A DNA stretch of 37,251 bases from an uncultured Kineothrix sp. (lineage in GTDB: Bacteria; Bacillota; Clostridia; Lachnospirales; Lachnospiraceae). The notes under the pieces are model-generated. The model saw nothing but the letters and a program-made list of their open reading frames with translations, did no database searches and was not told where the DNA came from. Positions 23,480 to 32,368 of this stretch are shown piece after piece. The number at the start of each line of letters is the position of its first letter. The first letter of the stretch is position 1. A program made the translations under genes and the position numbers. The stretch lies in assembly GCA_910587275.1 (NCBI GenBank), contig CAJUMD010000022.1:1-37251 (forward strand), read 5' to 3'.

Positions 23480-25324
23480 TTGAACAGTAATGGTAAAAAG
23501 AACTATAACACATATTTTTTGGTGATACTAGGGCTGATGTTTCTGGCAGCGTGGATGTTCCGGGGCTTAAACGGCCAGGAAACGGATTATACCCATGGGA
23601 TGCTGACGAAAGACCTCGAGGAAGGCGATATTATCGGCGCGGTAATCCAGCCGAATAAGGAGACGCCTACCGGCGTGGTCAGGGTATTTTTAAAAAGCGG
23701 TGAGGAACGGACTTTGTATGCCACGGACATACAGGAAGTGGAAAATGAACTGGAGGTTTACGGGCTGGACCCGCAGGTACGGGATATCCCAAGGGAAAAC
23801 TGGTTTATGACGAGTATTTTCCCCATCCTGCTTGTACTGGTGGTGGGCGTTTTCTTTTTCGTTATGATGAATGCCCAAAATTCCGGAGGCGGTGGCGGCA
23901 GTTCCAAAATGATGAATTTTGGCAAGAGCCGTGCACGGCTTACGCTGGATAATAAAGTAACGTTAAAGGACGTGGCGGGTCTGCAGGAAGAAAAGGAAGA
24001 ATTGGAGGAAATCATTAATTTTCTGAAAGAACCGGGGAAGTTTACGAAGGTGGGAGCGAGGATTCCCAAGGGGGTACTTTTGGAGGGTGCGCCCGGTACC
24101 GGTAAAACACTGCTTGCCAAGGCGATTGCCGGTGAGGCGAGTGTGCCGTTTTTCAGTATTTCCGGTTCCGATTTCGTGGAAATGTTCGTGGGTGTGGGTG
24201 CATCGAGGGTTCGCGATTTGTTTGCGGATGCAAAAAAACATGCGCCCTGTATCGTGTTTATCGATGAAATTGATGCCGTGGCGAGACGGCGCGGTACCGG
24301 TATGGGAGGCGGACACGATGAAAGGGAACAGACATTAAACCAGCTTTTGGTAGAAATGGACGGATTCGGCGTCAACGAGGGAATCATTGTCCTGGCGGCA
24401 ACGAACCGTGTGGATATCCTTGACCCGGCAATCCTCCGTCCGGGCCGGTTTGACCGGAAGATTACGGTGGCGGCGCCGGATGTGCGCGGACGCAAAGAGA
24501 TTCTTGCCGTACATTCCAAGAACAAACCCCTTGCCGAGGACGTGAATTTGGACCAGATTGCACAGACCACGGCGGGATTCACCGGTGCGGATTTGGAAAA
24601 CCTGATGAACGAGGCAGCCATTCATGCGGCAATGGAGGACCGTGCCTTTGTGAAGCAGGAGGATATCAGGAAGTCCTTTATTAAGGTAGGAATCGGTACG
24701 GAGAAAAAGAGCCGTATCATTTCCGATAAGGAAAAGAAGATTACGGCTTACCACGAGGCCGGTCATGCCATCCTGTTCCATGTGCTGCCGGATGTGGGAC
24801 CGGTTTATACCGTTTCCATTATTCCCACGGGACTCGGTGCGGCGGGTTATACCATGCCTTTGCCGGAAAAGGATGAAATGTTCATGACAAAGGGCAAGAT
24901 GCTTCAGGAAATCATGGTTTCTTTGGGCGGGCGTATCGCGGAGGAAATCATTTTTGACGATATTACCACAGGCGCCTCCAGCGATATCAAGAAAGCTACG
25001 AAAGTAGCCCGCAGGATGGTGACGCGGTATGGTATGTCGGACAATATCGGCGTGATTAATTATGACGATGACGACGAGGAAGTATTTATCGGTCGTGACC
25101 TTGCCCATGCCAAGAGCCACAGCGAATTGATTTCGGGCGAAATCGATAAGGAAGTAAAAGGCATTATCGGCGACTGCTATGCCAGGGCAAAGGCAATCAT
25201 TGCCGAGCATGAATCCATCCTGCACCGCTGTGCGGAACTGCTTTTGCAGAAAGAAAAGATTACACGGGACGAATTTGAAGGGTTATTTGCGGTGGAAGGC
25301 GGTCCGGAAGACTTCTTTAAGTGA
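23480..25324 (+). CDS. ftsH: ATP-dependent zinc metalloprotease FtsH
   Basis: About 614 residues (622 if started at TTG 23456). It is a membrane-anchored AAA+ protease that degrades misfolded membrane proteins and regulators. Two membrane segments flank a short extracytoplasmic domain (about 10-28 and 110-130). The AAA module has Walker A GAPGTGKTLLAKA, Walker B IVFIDEIDA, and the second region of homology (LAATNRVDILDPAILRPGRFDR-type). The zinc site is AYHEAGHAI with a downstream acidic ligand region (TTGASSDIKKAT). TTG 23480 is preferred because GAGGTG is about 9 bases upstream; upstream in-frame codons overlap hpt. It is last in the tilS-hpt-ftsH unit. Confidence 0.96.
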   Translation: MNSNGKKNYNTYFLVILGLMFLAAWMFRGLNGQETDYTHGMLTKDLEEGDIIGAVIQPNKETPTGVVRVFLKSGEERTLYATDIQEVENELEVYGLDPQVRDIPRENWFMTSIFPILLVLVVGVFFFVMMNAQNSGGGGGSSKMMNFGKSRARLTLDNKVTLKDVAGLQEEKEELEEIINFLKEPGKFTKVGARIPKGVLLEGAPGTGKTLLAKAIAGEASVPFFSISGSDFVEMFVGVGASRVRDLFADAKKHAPCIVFIDEIDAVARRRGTGMGGGHDEREQTLNQLLVEMDGFGVNEGIIVLAATNRVDILDPAILRPGRFDRKITVAAPDVRGRKEILAVHSKNKPLAEDVNLDQIAQTTAGFTGADLENLMNEAAIHAAMEDRAFVKQEDIRKSFIKVGIGTEKKSRIISDKEKKITAYHEAGHAILFHVLPDVGPVYTVSIIPTGLGAAGYTMPLPEKDEMFMTKGKMLQEIMVSLGGRIAEEIIFDDITTGASSDIKKATKVARRMVTRYGMSDNIGVINYDDDDEEVFIGRDLAHAKSHSELISGEIDKEVKGIIGDCYARAKAIIAEHESILHRCAELLLQKEKITRDEFEGLFAVEGGPEDFFK

Positions 25325-25495
25325 TTGGAATTTGTAATTGTGCAAAATAAACAAAAAATATACAGGTAATTTGTTATATTTGTGAAACGTTGGTATTTAC
25401 GCCAAATGGGGCATATGGTATTATACTATTTGTAACCCCCCAATGCATTATATAGTTTTTTGCTATACCCCATAAGAAAGAAATACCTTCTCTAA

Positions 25496-25528
25496 AAAAG
25501 ACAGCAGATCGGTGGCTGTCTTTTTTAC
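25496..25528. terminator. Bidirectional rho-independent terminator
   Basis: AAAAAGACAGC and GCTGTCTTTTTT arms with a 9-base loop form an A-run/T-run symmetric hairpin downstream of ftsH. Confidence 0.85.
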
Positions 25529-25637
25529 TGCGCATTTTACTGCGGAAATAATTAACCATCTTGCCCTCATACACAGCACGGATATGGCATTTCAGGCGGA
25601 ATCATTACTATTATACATGGGTATGAAACGGAATGAC

Positions 25638-25666
25638 TTGAATATCTGTATTTCATGGTATAAAAT
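25638..25666 (+). promoter_or_regulatory. Promoter of the GH13 gene
   Basis: TTGAAT (25638-25643) and TAAAAT (25661-25666) have a 17-base spacer, 30 bases before the ATG with an AAGGGAG site. Confidence 0.55.
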
Positions 25667-25696
25667 GGTTCATAGAAAATAAAGGGAGAAAAATGC

Positions 25697-27826
25697 ATGG
25701 ATACAAACAGGTTTCTTGAAAGGGAGCAGGACCGCCAGTATTATATTTCGGCGATGCGTCCTGTGTTTGACAAAAGGGCATTGTTCAGCGATTTGACAGG
25801 TGATTACGTGGTTCCGCCGGAGCCGAGCGTGTATGGTGAGGTTACGGTGAAGTTCCGCACGAAGAAGGATAACGTGGACCGGGTGTATTTTGTCTGTGAC
25901 AATGAAAAGCACATGATGTTTAAGTCGGAATCGGATGATCTTTTTGATTACTATTCCCATACGGTACAGTTGGAGAACCGGGAAATCAGTTATTATTTTG
26001 AGGTACAGGCAGGGAAAATATTATGTTATTACAGCCTGAAGGGGGTACAGAAGCAGCCGGACCGGCATTATGATTTCCGGTTGATTCCGGGTTATAAGAC
26101 GCCGGAATGGGCGAAAGGGGCGGTCATGTACCAGATTTACGTGGACCGTTTTTATAACGGGGATACGTCAAATGATGTATTGACCGATGAATACCGTTAT
26201 ATCGGTGATAATACCGTAAAAGTGGAGGACTGGAACAAGTACCCGGCTGCCATGGGGGTGCGGGAGTTTTACGGTGGGGATTTGCAGGGAGTGCTGGATA
26301 AGATGGATTACCTGCAGGATTTGGGTATTGACGTGATTTATTTTAACCCGCTGTTCGTTTCGCCTTCCAACCATAAATATGACATACAGGATTATGATTA
26401 TATAGATCCCCATATCGGGAAAATCGTGGAGGACGGCGGGGATTTGCTGCACCATGGGCAGGAGAACCGGTTTGCGTCCAGGTACATTAAACGTGTGACG
26501 GATAAAGCGAACCTGGAGGCGAGTAACCGGTTATTCGCCGACCTGGTGGCGGAAGCTCACAGGCGTGGGATGAAGGTGATATTGGACGGGGTGTTTAACC
26601 ATTGCGGCTCTTTTAACAAGTGGATGGACCGGGAACGGATTTACGAGAATCAGGAGGGATACGAGAAGGGGGCTTACGTGGACAGGGAAAGCCCTTATCA
26701 TGGATATTTCGCATTCCATAACCAGGGAGCATGGCCCTATAACGGTACGTATGACGGATGGTGGGGGCATGATACCCTGCCGAAGTTAAATTATGAGGCT
26801 TCCCGTGAGCTGTTTGAGTATGTGATGCACATTGCGCGGAAATGGGTTTCCCCGCCGTACAATGCGGACGGGTGGCGGCTGGACGTGGCGGCGGATTTGG
26901 GGCATTCGCCGGAATACAACCATTATTTTTGGAAGGAATTCTATAAGACGGTGAAGCAGGCAAATCCGAATGCCATTGTGCTGGCGGAGCATTACGGCAA
27001 CCCGCGGGACTGGCTGCACGGGAATGAATGGGATTCCATCATGAATTATGATGCTTTCATGGAGCCGGTGACTTGGTTCTTAACGGGAATGCAGAAGCAT
27101 AGCGATGATTTCCGGCAGGATATGCTGGGAAATGCGGAAAGTTTTTGGGGGGCGATGGCGTATAACGGGGCGAACATGACCATGCCGTCTCTGTACATTG
27201 CCATGAACGAGCTGTCCAACCATGACCATTCCCGGTTTCTGACAAGAACGAACCATGTGGTGGGCAGGACCAATTCCCTCGGACCGGAAATGGCAAACCA
27301 CAACGTCAACAAGGCGGTGATGCGGGAGGCTGTCCTCATCCAAATGACATGGACGGGAGCGCCTACGATATACTATGGCGACGAGGCGGGCGTGACGGGC
27401 TTTACCGACCCGGATAACCGGAGGACGTATCCCTGGGGACGGGAGGACCGGGAACTGATTGAGTTCCACCGGAGGATGATTGCCATTCATAAGGAAAACA
27501 GGGAATTTCTTACGGGGTCATTAAAATACATGGAAGCCGATTACAATATCATCGGCTACGGACGGTTTAACAGACAGGAGCAGTCACTGATTTTGGTTAA
27601 TAACAACCACCATGAGGTGACGAAGGAAATCTCCGTATGGCACCTCGGTACGCCTAAGGAAGGGAAAATGAAGCGCCTGATGCTCACTACGGCGGAAGGC
27701 TTTACAACCGAGGAGGCAGAGTATCCGATTATTAAGGGACGTGTGAAAGTGACCCTGCCTCCCACATCTGCCATTGTACTGAAGCACCCGAAGAAGGCGG
27801 GGAAGAACTTCCTGCATTTCAGGTAA
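25697..27826 (+). CDS. GH13 alpha-amylase family enzyme (neopullulanase/cyclomaltodextrinase type)
   Basis: A 709-residue intracellular glycosidase without a signal peptide, probably hydrolysing alpha-1,4 (and alpha-1,6) links in maltodextrins. An N-terminal beta-sandwich (about 1-130, CBM34-like by position) precedes the catalytic barrel, which begins WAKGAVMYQIYVDRF. Catalytic residues by motif are nucleophile Asp396 (DGWRLDVA), acid/base Glu431 (VLAEHYGN) and Asp510 (NHDHSR). DGVFNHCG and YYGDEAGVTGFTDPDNRR are also typical. The Y-G-D-E-x-G-x-x-G-x-x-D-P-D-N block is characteristic of the neopullulanase/cyclomaltodextrinase branch. A C-terminal beta domain closes the protein (about 610-709). 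No transporter genes are adjacent. Confidence 0.92.
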   Translation: MDTNRFLEREQDRQYYISAMRPVFDKRALFSDLTGDYVVPPEPSVYGEVTVKFRTKKDNVDRVYFVCDNEKHMMFKSESDDLFDYYSHTVQLENREISYYFEVQAGKILCYYSLKGVQKQPDRHYDFRLIPGYKTPEWAKGAVMYQIYVDRFYNGDTSNDVLTDEYRYIGDNTVKVEDWNKYPAAMGVREFYGGDLQGVLDKMDYLQDLGIDVIYFNPLFVSPSNHKYDIQDYDYIDPHIGKIVEDGGDLLHHGQENRFASRYIKRVTDKANLEASNRLFADLVAEAHRRGMKVILDGVFNHCGSFNKWMDRERIYENQEGYEKGAYVDRESPYHGYFAFHNQGAWPYNGTYDGWWGHDTLPKLNYEASRELFEYVMHIARKWVSPPYNADGWRLDVAADLGHSPEYNHYFWKEFYKTVKQANPNAIVLAEHYGNPRDWLHGNEWDSIMNYDAFMEPVTWFLTGMQKHSDDFRQDMLGNAESFWGAMAYNGANMTMPSLYIAMNELSNHDHSRFLTRTNHVVGRTNSLGPEMANHNVNKAVMREAVLIQMTWTGAPTIYYGDEAGVTGFTDPDNRRTYPWGREDRELIEFHRRMIAIHKENREFLTGSLKYMEADYNIIGYGRFNRQEQSLILVNNNHHEVTKEISVWHLGTPKEGKMKRLMLTTAEGFTTEEAEYPIIKGRVKVTLPPTSAIVLKHPKKAGKNFLHFR

Positions 27827-27949
27827 GGATAAAAAATGTTTGGTATAATATGCAAGAACGTGTTTGCCCATTGATTCCAGGGCAGGAATAGGATGTGCCG
27901 CAATGGTAGAAAAACATAATCGGCAGAAAACAGAGGGAGAAGCGGAGAG

Positions 27950-28810
27950 ATGAAGTTTAATTTTAAACAGGATATCAAACGGATTATTGTAATATGCGTG
28001 GCAGCGTGCCTGATGGCGTTGAATATTAAGTCGTTTGTCAGGACGGGCGGACTGTATCCGGGCGGCGCCACGGGCCTGACCATATTGTTCCAAACAATAT
28101 TTGAAAGGTATATGGGGATTGAGGTCCCATATTCGGTGATTAATCTGTTGTTAAATGCGGTTCCCGTGTATATGGGATTCCGGTTTATCGGTAAAAAGTT
28201 TACCATATATTCCTGTTTGGTGATTGTCCTTACCAGTTTCCTGACGGATATTATACCGGCGCAGGTGATAACGTACGATATTCTGCTAATCAGTATTTTC
28301 GGCGGCATATTAAACGGGCTGGGAATCAGCATGTGCCTGATGATGAATGCGACTACCGGCGGGACGGATTTTATCTCCATTTACCTATCCGAAAAGAAGG
28401 GGATGGATTCGTGGAACCTGATTTTGGGGATTAACATTGTGATATTGTCCATTGCCGGACTTTTGTTCGGCTGGGATAAAGCGCTTTATTCCATTATATT
28501 CCAATACGCTTCCACGCAGGTGCTGCATATCCTGTATAAAAGATACCAGAAACAGACTTTCTTTATCGTTACGGACAAACCGGAGGAAATCTGCGATGCG
28601 ATTTTTGCCGTAAGCAACCATGGGGCAACGATACTGGAAGGAAAGGGCTCTTATGAACATTGTGAACGGAATGTGGTTTATTCGGTGGTATCAAGGGAGG
28701 AAGTGAAAAAGGTAGCGCAGGCGGTAAGAATGGCGGATGAAGGAGCGTTCATTAATGAGGTCAAGACGGACGAACTTTCGGGGCGTTTTTATCAAAAACC
28801 TACGGATTAA
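27950..28810 (+). CDS. YitT family membrane protein (DUF161 + DUF2179)
   Basis: A 286-residue protein with about five to six hydrophobic segments in residues 10-190 (IVICVAACLMALNIKSFVRTGGLYPGG, and GGILNGLGISMCLMMNATTGGTD), the GGxxPGG/TGGTDF motifs of the YitT family, and a cytoplasmic C-terminal DUF2179 domain (about 200-286, FFIVTDKPEEICDAI, ATILEGKGSYE, REEVKKVAQAV). Family members are of unsettled transport function. GAGAGATG gives a modest ribosome site. A TATAAT at about 27842 may mark its promoter. Confidence 0.88.
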   Translation: MKFNFKQDIKRIIVICVAACLMALNIKSFVRTGGLYPGGATGLTILFQTIFERYMGIEVPYSVINLLLNAVPVYMGFRFIGKKFTIYSCLVIVLTSFLTDIIPAQVITYDILLISIFGGILNGLGISMCLMMNATTGGTDFISIYLSEKKGMDSWNLILGINIVILSIAGLLFGWDKALYSIIFQYASTQVLHILYKRYQKQTFFIVTDKPEEICDAIFAVSNHGATILEGKGSYEHCERNVVYSVVSREEVKKVAQAVRMADEGAFINEVKTDELSGRFYQKPTD

Positions 28811-28841
28811 GGGATTTGGGTTTGGATTGCAAGTGTTGTGT

Positions 28842-28863
28842 CCTGCCCGGATATGCGGGCAGG
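28842..28863 (+). promoter_or_regulatory. Leader hairpin before the deacetylase gene
   Basis: A perfect 8-bp stem (CCTGCCCG, CGGGCAGG) with a 6-base loop lies 17 bases before the start codon, followed directly by the AAGGAGG site and without a T-run. It may be a weak terminator of the upstream gene or a 5' mRNA element. Confidence 0.4.
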
Positions 28864-28879
28864 AAGGAAGGAGGATTTC

Positions 28880-29713
28880 ATGAGAGTATACTATTGTTTT
28901 CCGGGAGGAAAGGCGAAAGCATTAACCATGAGTTATGACGACGGGAAGAAAGAGGACGTCAGACTTGTGGAAATATTTAACAGATACGGGATAAAAGGCA
29001 CTTTTAACATTAACTACGGGCTTATGAATGAAAACCACCCGGAACGGCTGGAAAAACAGCAGTTGGTGGAGCTTTACAAAGGGCATGAGATAGCAACACA
29101 CAGCTATACCCATCCTACAATTGCGCGGTGTCCCCTGATGGAAGCCGCGGCGGAGATTTTGGAGGACAGGAAAGGGCTGGAATCGCTGACGGGCTATCCG
29201 GTAAGGGGACATGCGTATCCCAACGGTTCTTACAGTCAGGAAATTAAGGAGCTGTTCCAAAAGCTGGGAATCGCATACGGCAGGGTGGTGGAATGCGTGG
29301 ACGATTATGCTCTGCCGGAAGACCCCATGGAATGGCATCCCACCTGCCATCACAACGATGCGGGACTGATGGAAAAAGCGGAGTTTTTTGCGGGATTTTC
29401 CAAGAAGCAGTATTGGAAGCTGATGTATGTGTGGGGACACAGCTACGAATTTGAAAAGGACGGCAATTGGAATGTTATAGAGGAATTTTGCGAATATATG
29501 GGAGGCAGGGAAGACATTTGGTATGCCACCAATATTGAAATTATCGATTACAGGAATGTGTGCAGGAATTTGCAGTTTACGGCAGACGGTACGGGCGTGT
29601 ATAACCCTTCCGCCGCGGGCGCATGGCTGGCAGTGGATGATGAGAGGGTGGTTGAGGTAAAGGGCGGCACCTTTGTAAGGCTGGCAGACGGAAACATTTG
29701 GGAAAACCGATAG
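28880..29713 (+). CDS. NodB-domain polysaccharide deacetylase-like protein
   Basis: A 277-residue protein with a NodB fold: MSYDDGKKEDVRLVEIFNRYG (catalytic and metal Asp pair in SYDDG), GTFNINYG, and the metal-binding HSYTHPTIA (His-x3-His). No signal peptide is present, so it is probably cytoplasmic, unlike secreted peptidoglycan deacetylases; a small-sugar or amide substrate is possible. ATG 28880 (MRVYYCFPGGKAKAL) is chosen for the GGAAGGAGG site; an in-frame ATG at 28838 lies before the leader hairpin. The next small gene follows after 16 bases. Confidence 0.85.
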   Translation: MRVYYCFPGGKAKALTMSYDDGKKEDVRLVEIFNRYGIKGTFNINYGLMNENHPERLEKQQLVELYKGHEIATHSYTHPTIARCPLMEAAAEILEDRKGLESLTGYPVRGHAYPNGSYSQEIKELFQKLGIAYGRVVECVDDYALPEDPMEWHPTCHHNDAGLMEKAEFFAGFSKKQYWKLMYVWGHSYEFEKDGNWNVIEEFCEYMGGREDIWYATNIEIIDYRNVCRNLQFTADGTGVYNPSAAGAWLAVDDERVVEVKGGTFVRLADGNIWENR

Positions 29714-29729
29714 GAAAGGACAAAGGCAT

Positions 29730-29963
29730 ATGATGAATCCGGCATCCATGATGAAAATTATGAACCTGAAAAATGAGTTTCACAGACAGCACCCGAAGTT
29801 CGCGGCTTTCCTGAAAGCGGCCATGGCAAAAGGGGTGCAGGAAGGAAGTGTGATAGAGATTACCGTGAAGAATCCGGAAGGGGAGGAAATGACGGCAAAC
29901 ATCAAGGTCCAGCCCGGTGATTTGGAACTGTTGCAGGAAATCAAGGAACTGTTGGGACAATGA
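29730..29963 (+). CDS. Small conserved-looking protein of unknown function
   Basis: A 77-residue soluble protein with an N-terminal amphipathic helix (MMKIMNLKNEFHRQHPKFAAF), a beta-rich middle (GSVIEITVKNPEGEEMTANIKV) and an LLQEIKELLG end. I do not recognise the family. GGAAAGGAC is upstream, the gene is 16 bases after the deacetylase gene, and codon use fits the neighbours, so it is likely expressed. Downstream, a 107-base gap leads to the aldo/keto reductase. The function is unknown. Confidence 0.65.
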   Translation: MMNPASMMKIMNLKNEFHRQHPKFAAFLKAAMAKGVQEGSVIEITVKNPEGEEMTANIKVQPGDLELLQEIKELLGQ

Positions 29964-30070
29964 CGGCGGATGCAAGAGCCGTTTTGAAAAAGGCGGAAAA
30001 AAGAACGGAAGCAGGGAAAAGAAATCCGAAGGAGAACAAAAGTCATTTTTTTAAAGAAAGAAGGAAAAAT

Positions 30071-31078
30071 ATGCAGAAAGTCATATTGGGAAAGACAGGG
30101 CTTGTGGTAAGCAAAAACGGGTTCGGTGCATTGCCGGTGCAGCGCGTGTCCGGGAAAGAAGCGGTTTACCTGTTTCAGAAAGCATTTTATAACGGCATCA
30201 ATTATTTTGATACCGCCAGAGGGTATACGGACAGCGAGGAGAAGCTGGGAGCTGCATTTGCTTATACAAGGGAAAAAATCATAATAAGCACAAAAACAGG
30301 GGCGCAGAATGCGGAAGGATTCTGGAAGGATTTGGATACGAGCCTGCAGATGCTAAAAACGGATTACATAGATATTTACCAGTTCCACAATCCGGCATTC
30401 TGCCCGAAGCCGGGGGATGGGACGGGGCTGTACGAGGCTGCCTTAAAAGCGAAAGAGCAGGGGAAAATCCGCCACATCGGCATTACAAACCACAGGCTTG
30501 CCGTGGCGGAAGAAGCGATAGAATCCGGTCTGTACGAAACCATGCAGTTTCCGTTTTCCTATCTTGCCGGGGAGCCGGATTTGGAAATTGTCCGCATGTG
30601 CAAAGAGAAGGACATGGGATTTATCGCCATGAAAGCCCTGTCTGGCGGCCTGATTACTAATTCTGCCCTTGCTTATGCCTATATGGCGCAGTATGATCAT
30701 GTGGCGCCCATATGGGGCATCCAAAGGGAAAAGGAATTAGATGAGTTCCTGTCTTACCAGGAAAATCCGCCGGCGCTGACGGCGCAGATGGAGGAGGAAA
30801 TCCAAAAAGAAAAGGCAGAGCTGGCAGGGGATTTCTGCCGGGGCTGCGGATACTGTATGCCCTGTCCTGCCGGAATTGAAATTAACAACTGCGCGAGGAT
30901 GAGCCTGCTGCTGCGGCGCGCGCCGAAGGAGGGATATTTGAGTAAAGAATGGCAGGAGAAAATGAAGAAAATCGCGGACTGCCTGCATTGCGGGAAATGC
31001 AGGGGAAAATGTCCTTACGGCCTGGATACGCCATCGTTGCTTGAGAAAAATTATGAGGATTATAAGACCTTCCTGTAA
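30071..31078 (+). CDS. Aldo/keto reductase with C-terminal [4Fe-4S] motifs
   Basis: A 335-residue protein. The aldo/keto reductase barrel spans about 1-235: LGKTGLVVSKNGFGALPV, then YFDTARGYTDSEEKLG with the catalytic Asp-Tyr, ISTKTGAQ with the catalytic Lys, and IRHIGITNH. A ferredoxin-like tail follows with two Cys clusters: Cys256, 259, 262, 265 (CRGCGYCMPC) and Cys304, 307, 310, 314 (CLHCGKCRGKC). Such fusions occur in anaerobes and may couple carbonyl reduction to ferredoxin-level electrons instead of, or besides, NADPH. ATG 30071 follows AGAAAGGAA; the frame extends upstream to 29960, but that part overlaps the previous gene and lacks similarity. Confidence 0.9.
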   Translation: MQKVILGKTGLVVSKNGFGALPVQRVSGKEAVYLFQKAFYNGINYFDTARGYTDSEEKLGAAFAYTREKIIISTKTGAQNAEGFWKDLDTSLQMLKTDYIDIYQFHNPAFCPKPGDGTGLYEAALKAKEQGKIRHIGITNHRLAVAEEAIESGLYETMQFPFSYLAGEPDLEIVRMCKEKDMGFIAMKALSGGLITNSALAYAYMAQYDHVAPIWGIQREKELDEFLSYQENPPALTAQMEEEIQKEKAELAGDFCRGCGYCMPCPAGIEINNCARMSLLLRRAPKEGYLSKEWQEKMKKIADCLHCGKCRGKCPYGLDTPSLLEKNYEDYKTFL

Positions 31079-31221
31079 AGTGTTCCGTGGCATCAGGCAT
31101 AAAAAATTTTGGAATGGGGAAAGTTTTCTGCAAGAATCCGTGTTTTCAGGGGTAAAATAGAAAGAAGCAGAGGCAATGGCATATAGAAATCATCCATGCG
31201 CGGGGCGCGGAAAGGAGTATT

Positions 31222-31899
31222 ATGGATACATCGGTTTTTCGACATATGTCTTACGGGGTTTATATTGTCAGTACAATGGACGGGGAACGTCCCACGGGCT
31301 GTATCGCCAACAGTATTATGCAGGTGACTTCCAGTCCTGCCACGGTGGCGGTGAGTATTAACCATGATAACTATACCAACGGTTGTATCGGGAAAACGGG
31401 AAAATTTGCTTTTTCGATTTTGGCGGAGGATTCGGATGCGGGACTGATTGGTAATTTCGGTTTCCGTTCCGGCAGGGATGCGGATAAGTTCCGGTCCGTG
31501 GATTATGAGATGGTACAGGGGATGCCCGTGGTGAAGCATACCTGCGGTTATGTGGTATGCAGGGTGGTGGACCGGATGGAGACGTCGACCCACACGGTAT
31601 TTTTAGGGGAAGTTTTGGACGGTGTCGTATACGGGGATATGGGTGACGCTATGACTTATGCTTATTATCATAAGGTGGTAAAAGGAAAAAGCCCGAAAAA
31701 TGCGCCGACATATCTGCCGGAGGGAGACGGCGGAACGGACGGTACGGATGCCGCTGCCGGGAACGGACAGGGGAAAGATGCCGGACAGGAAAAATATGTC
31801 TGCCAGGTATGCGGGTATGTCCACGAAGGACCGTTGCCGGAAGGATTCCGGTGTCCCGTTTGCGGGGTGGGGACGGATAAGTTTAAACCTGCGGAATAA
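31222..31899 (+). CDS. hrb: High-molecular-weight rubredoxin (flavin reductase-rubredoxin fusion)
   Basis: A 225-residue protein joining a flavin reductase-like FMN-binding domain (about 1-155: TGCIANSIMQVTSSPATVAVSI, FAFSILAE, FLGEVLDG) through a Gly/Asp-rich linker to a C-terminal rubredoxin (about 186-222: YVCQVCGY and CPVCGVGTDKF, the two CxxC pairs binding one iron). Moorella Hrb has the same layout and passes electrons from NADH to FprA. The partner FprA is at 6952-8130, so an NAD(P)H-Hrb-FprA chain for O2/NO reduction is likely (inference). Its ATG follows a GGAAAGGAG site. The gene is monocistronic, with its own terminator. Confidence 0.9.
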   Translation: MDTSVFRHMSYGVYIVSTMDGERPTGCIANSIMQVTSSPATVAVSINHDNYTNGCIGKTGKFAFSILAEDSDAGLIGNFGFRSGRDADKFRSVDYEMVQGMPVVKHTCGYVVCRVVDRMETSTHTVFLGEVLDGVVYGDMGDAMTYAYYHKVVKGKSPKNAPTYLPEGDGGTDGTDAAAGNGQGKDAGQEKYVCQVCGYVHEGPLPEGFRCPVCGVGTDKFKPAE

Positions 31900-31956
31900 G
31901 GAACGGTTCCTGACTGCCGGTATATGGCGTTTGGCATATGGTATGTGATAAATGAT

Positions 31957-32001
31957 AACAGTCTGTTGGTTTTGGAAGATTACCGGCAGGCTGTTTTTTA
32001 T
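31957..32001 (+). terminator. Rho-independent terminator after hrb
   Basis: AACAGTCTG (31957-31965) pairs with CAGGCTGTT (31987-31995, one wobble), followed by TTTTT. Confidence 0.65.
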
Positions 32002-32101
32002 GCACACGGACACCCAAGGAAGGCAGGGGACCTGAATGGTGAGAACCGTCCCCGTTTTTCTGCATAATGATATAAAGAGCGCATTGCGGAAGGAAATGGG
32101 A

Positions 32102-32368
32102 ATGGGGAAGAAGGTTTGCAGACTGGATGACCTGCATGCGGGGCAATGGGGAAGAATCGTGGAGATGCATGTGGCGGAAGAAACCGGGCAGAGGCTTAAG
32201 GATATGGGATTTGTGCACGGGGCCCGCATAGAGTGTGTTTACGGCAGTCCTTTCGGGGATCCGGCGGCGTATTTTGTAAAAGGGACGTTAATAGCCCTCA
32301 GGAACAGCGACGCGGGGAAAATAGGCGTGGAAGTGGAAGGGGGAGCGGAAGGAAATGGGACTGAATAA
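32102..32368 (+). CDS. feoA: Ferrous iron transport protein A
   Basis: An 88-residue SH3-like FeoA protein: LDDLHAGQWGRIVEMHV, then RLKDMGFVHGARIEC (the family's glycine-containing turn), FGDPAAYFVKGTLIALRNSDAGKIGVEV. FeoA assists the FeoB iron transporter. ATG 32102 is preferred: AGGAA is 7 bases upstream, while ATG 32096 is too close to it and the longer frame from 32036 has no similarity. It overlaps the feoB start by 14 bases, showing translational coupling. Its partner feoB is interrupted, so FeoA probably has no intact local partner. Confidence 0.9.
   Translation: MGKKVCRLDDLHAGQWGRIVEMHVAEETGQRLKDMGFVHGARIECVYGSPFGDPAAYFVKGTLIALRNSDAGKIGVEVEGGAEGNGTE

Larger units (their letters stand above)
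25325..25696. other. ftsH-amylase intergenic region with terminator and promoter
   Basis: About 370 AT-rich bases. The first part, to about 25490, has no recognised feature, and a 66-codon minus frame across it reads through the terminator and is not called. The rest contains the terminator at 25496-25528 and the promoter at 25638-25666. Confidence 0.6.

Noticed and set aside
25374..25574. A 66-codon minus-strand frame in the ftsH-amylase gap.
   Set aside because: It reads through a clear bidirectional terminator and has no family features.
29960..30070. Upstream in-frame extension of the aldo/keto reductase.
   Set aside because: It overlaps the preceding small gene and is basic and non-conserved in look; ATG 30071 has its own ribosome site and the family's normal N-terminus.
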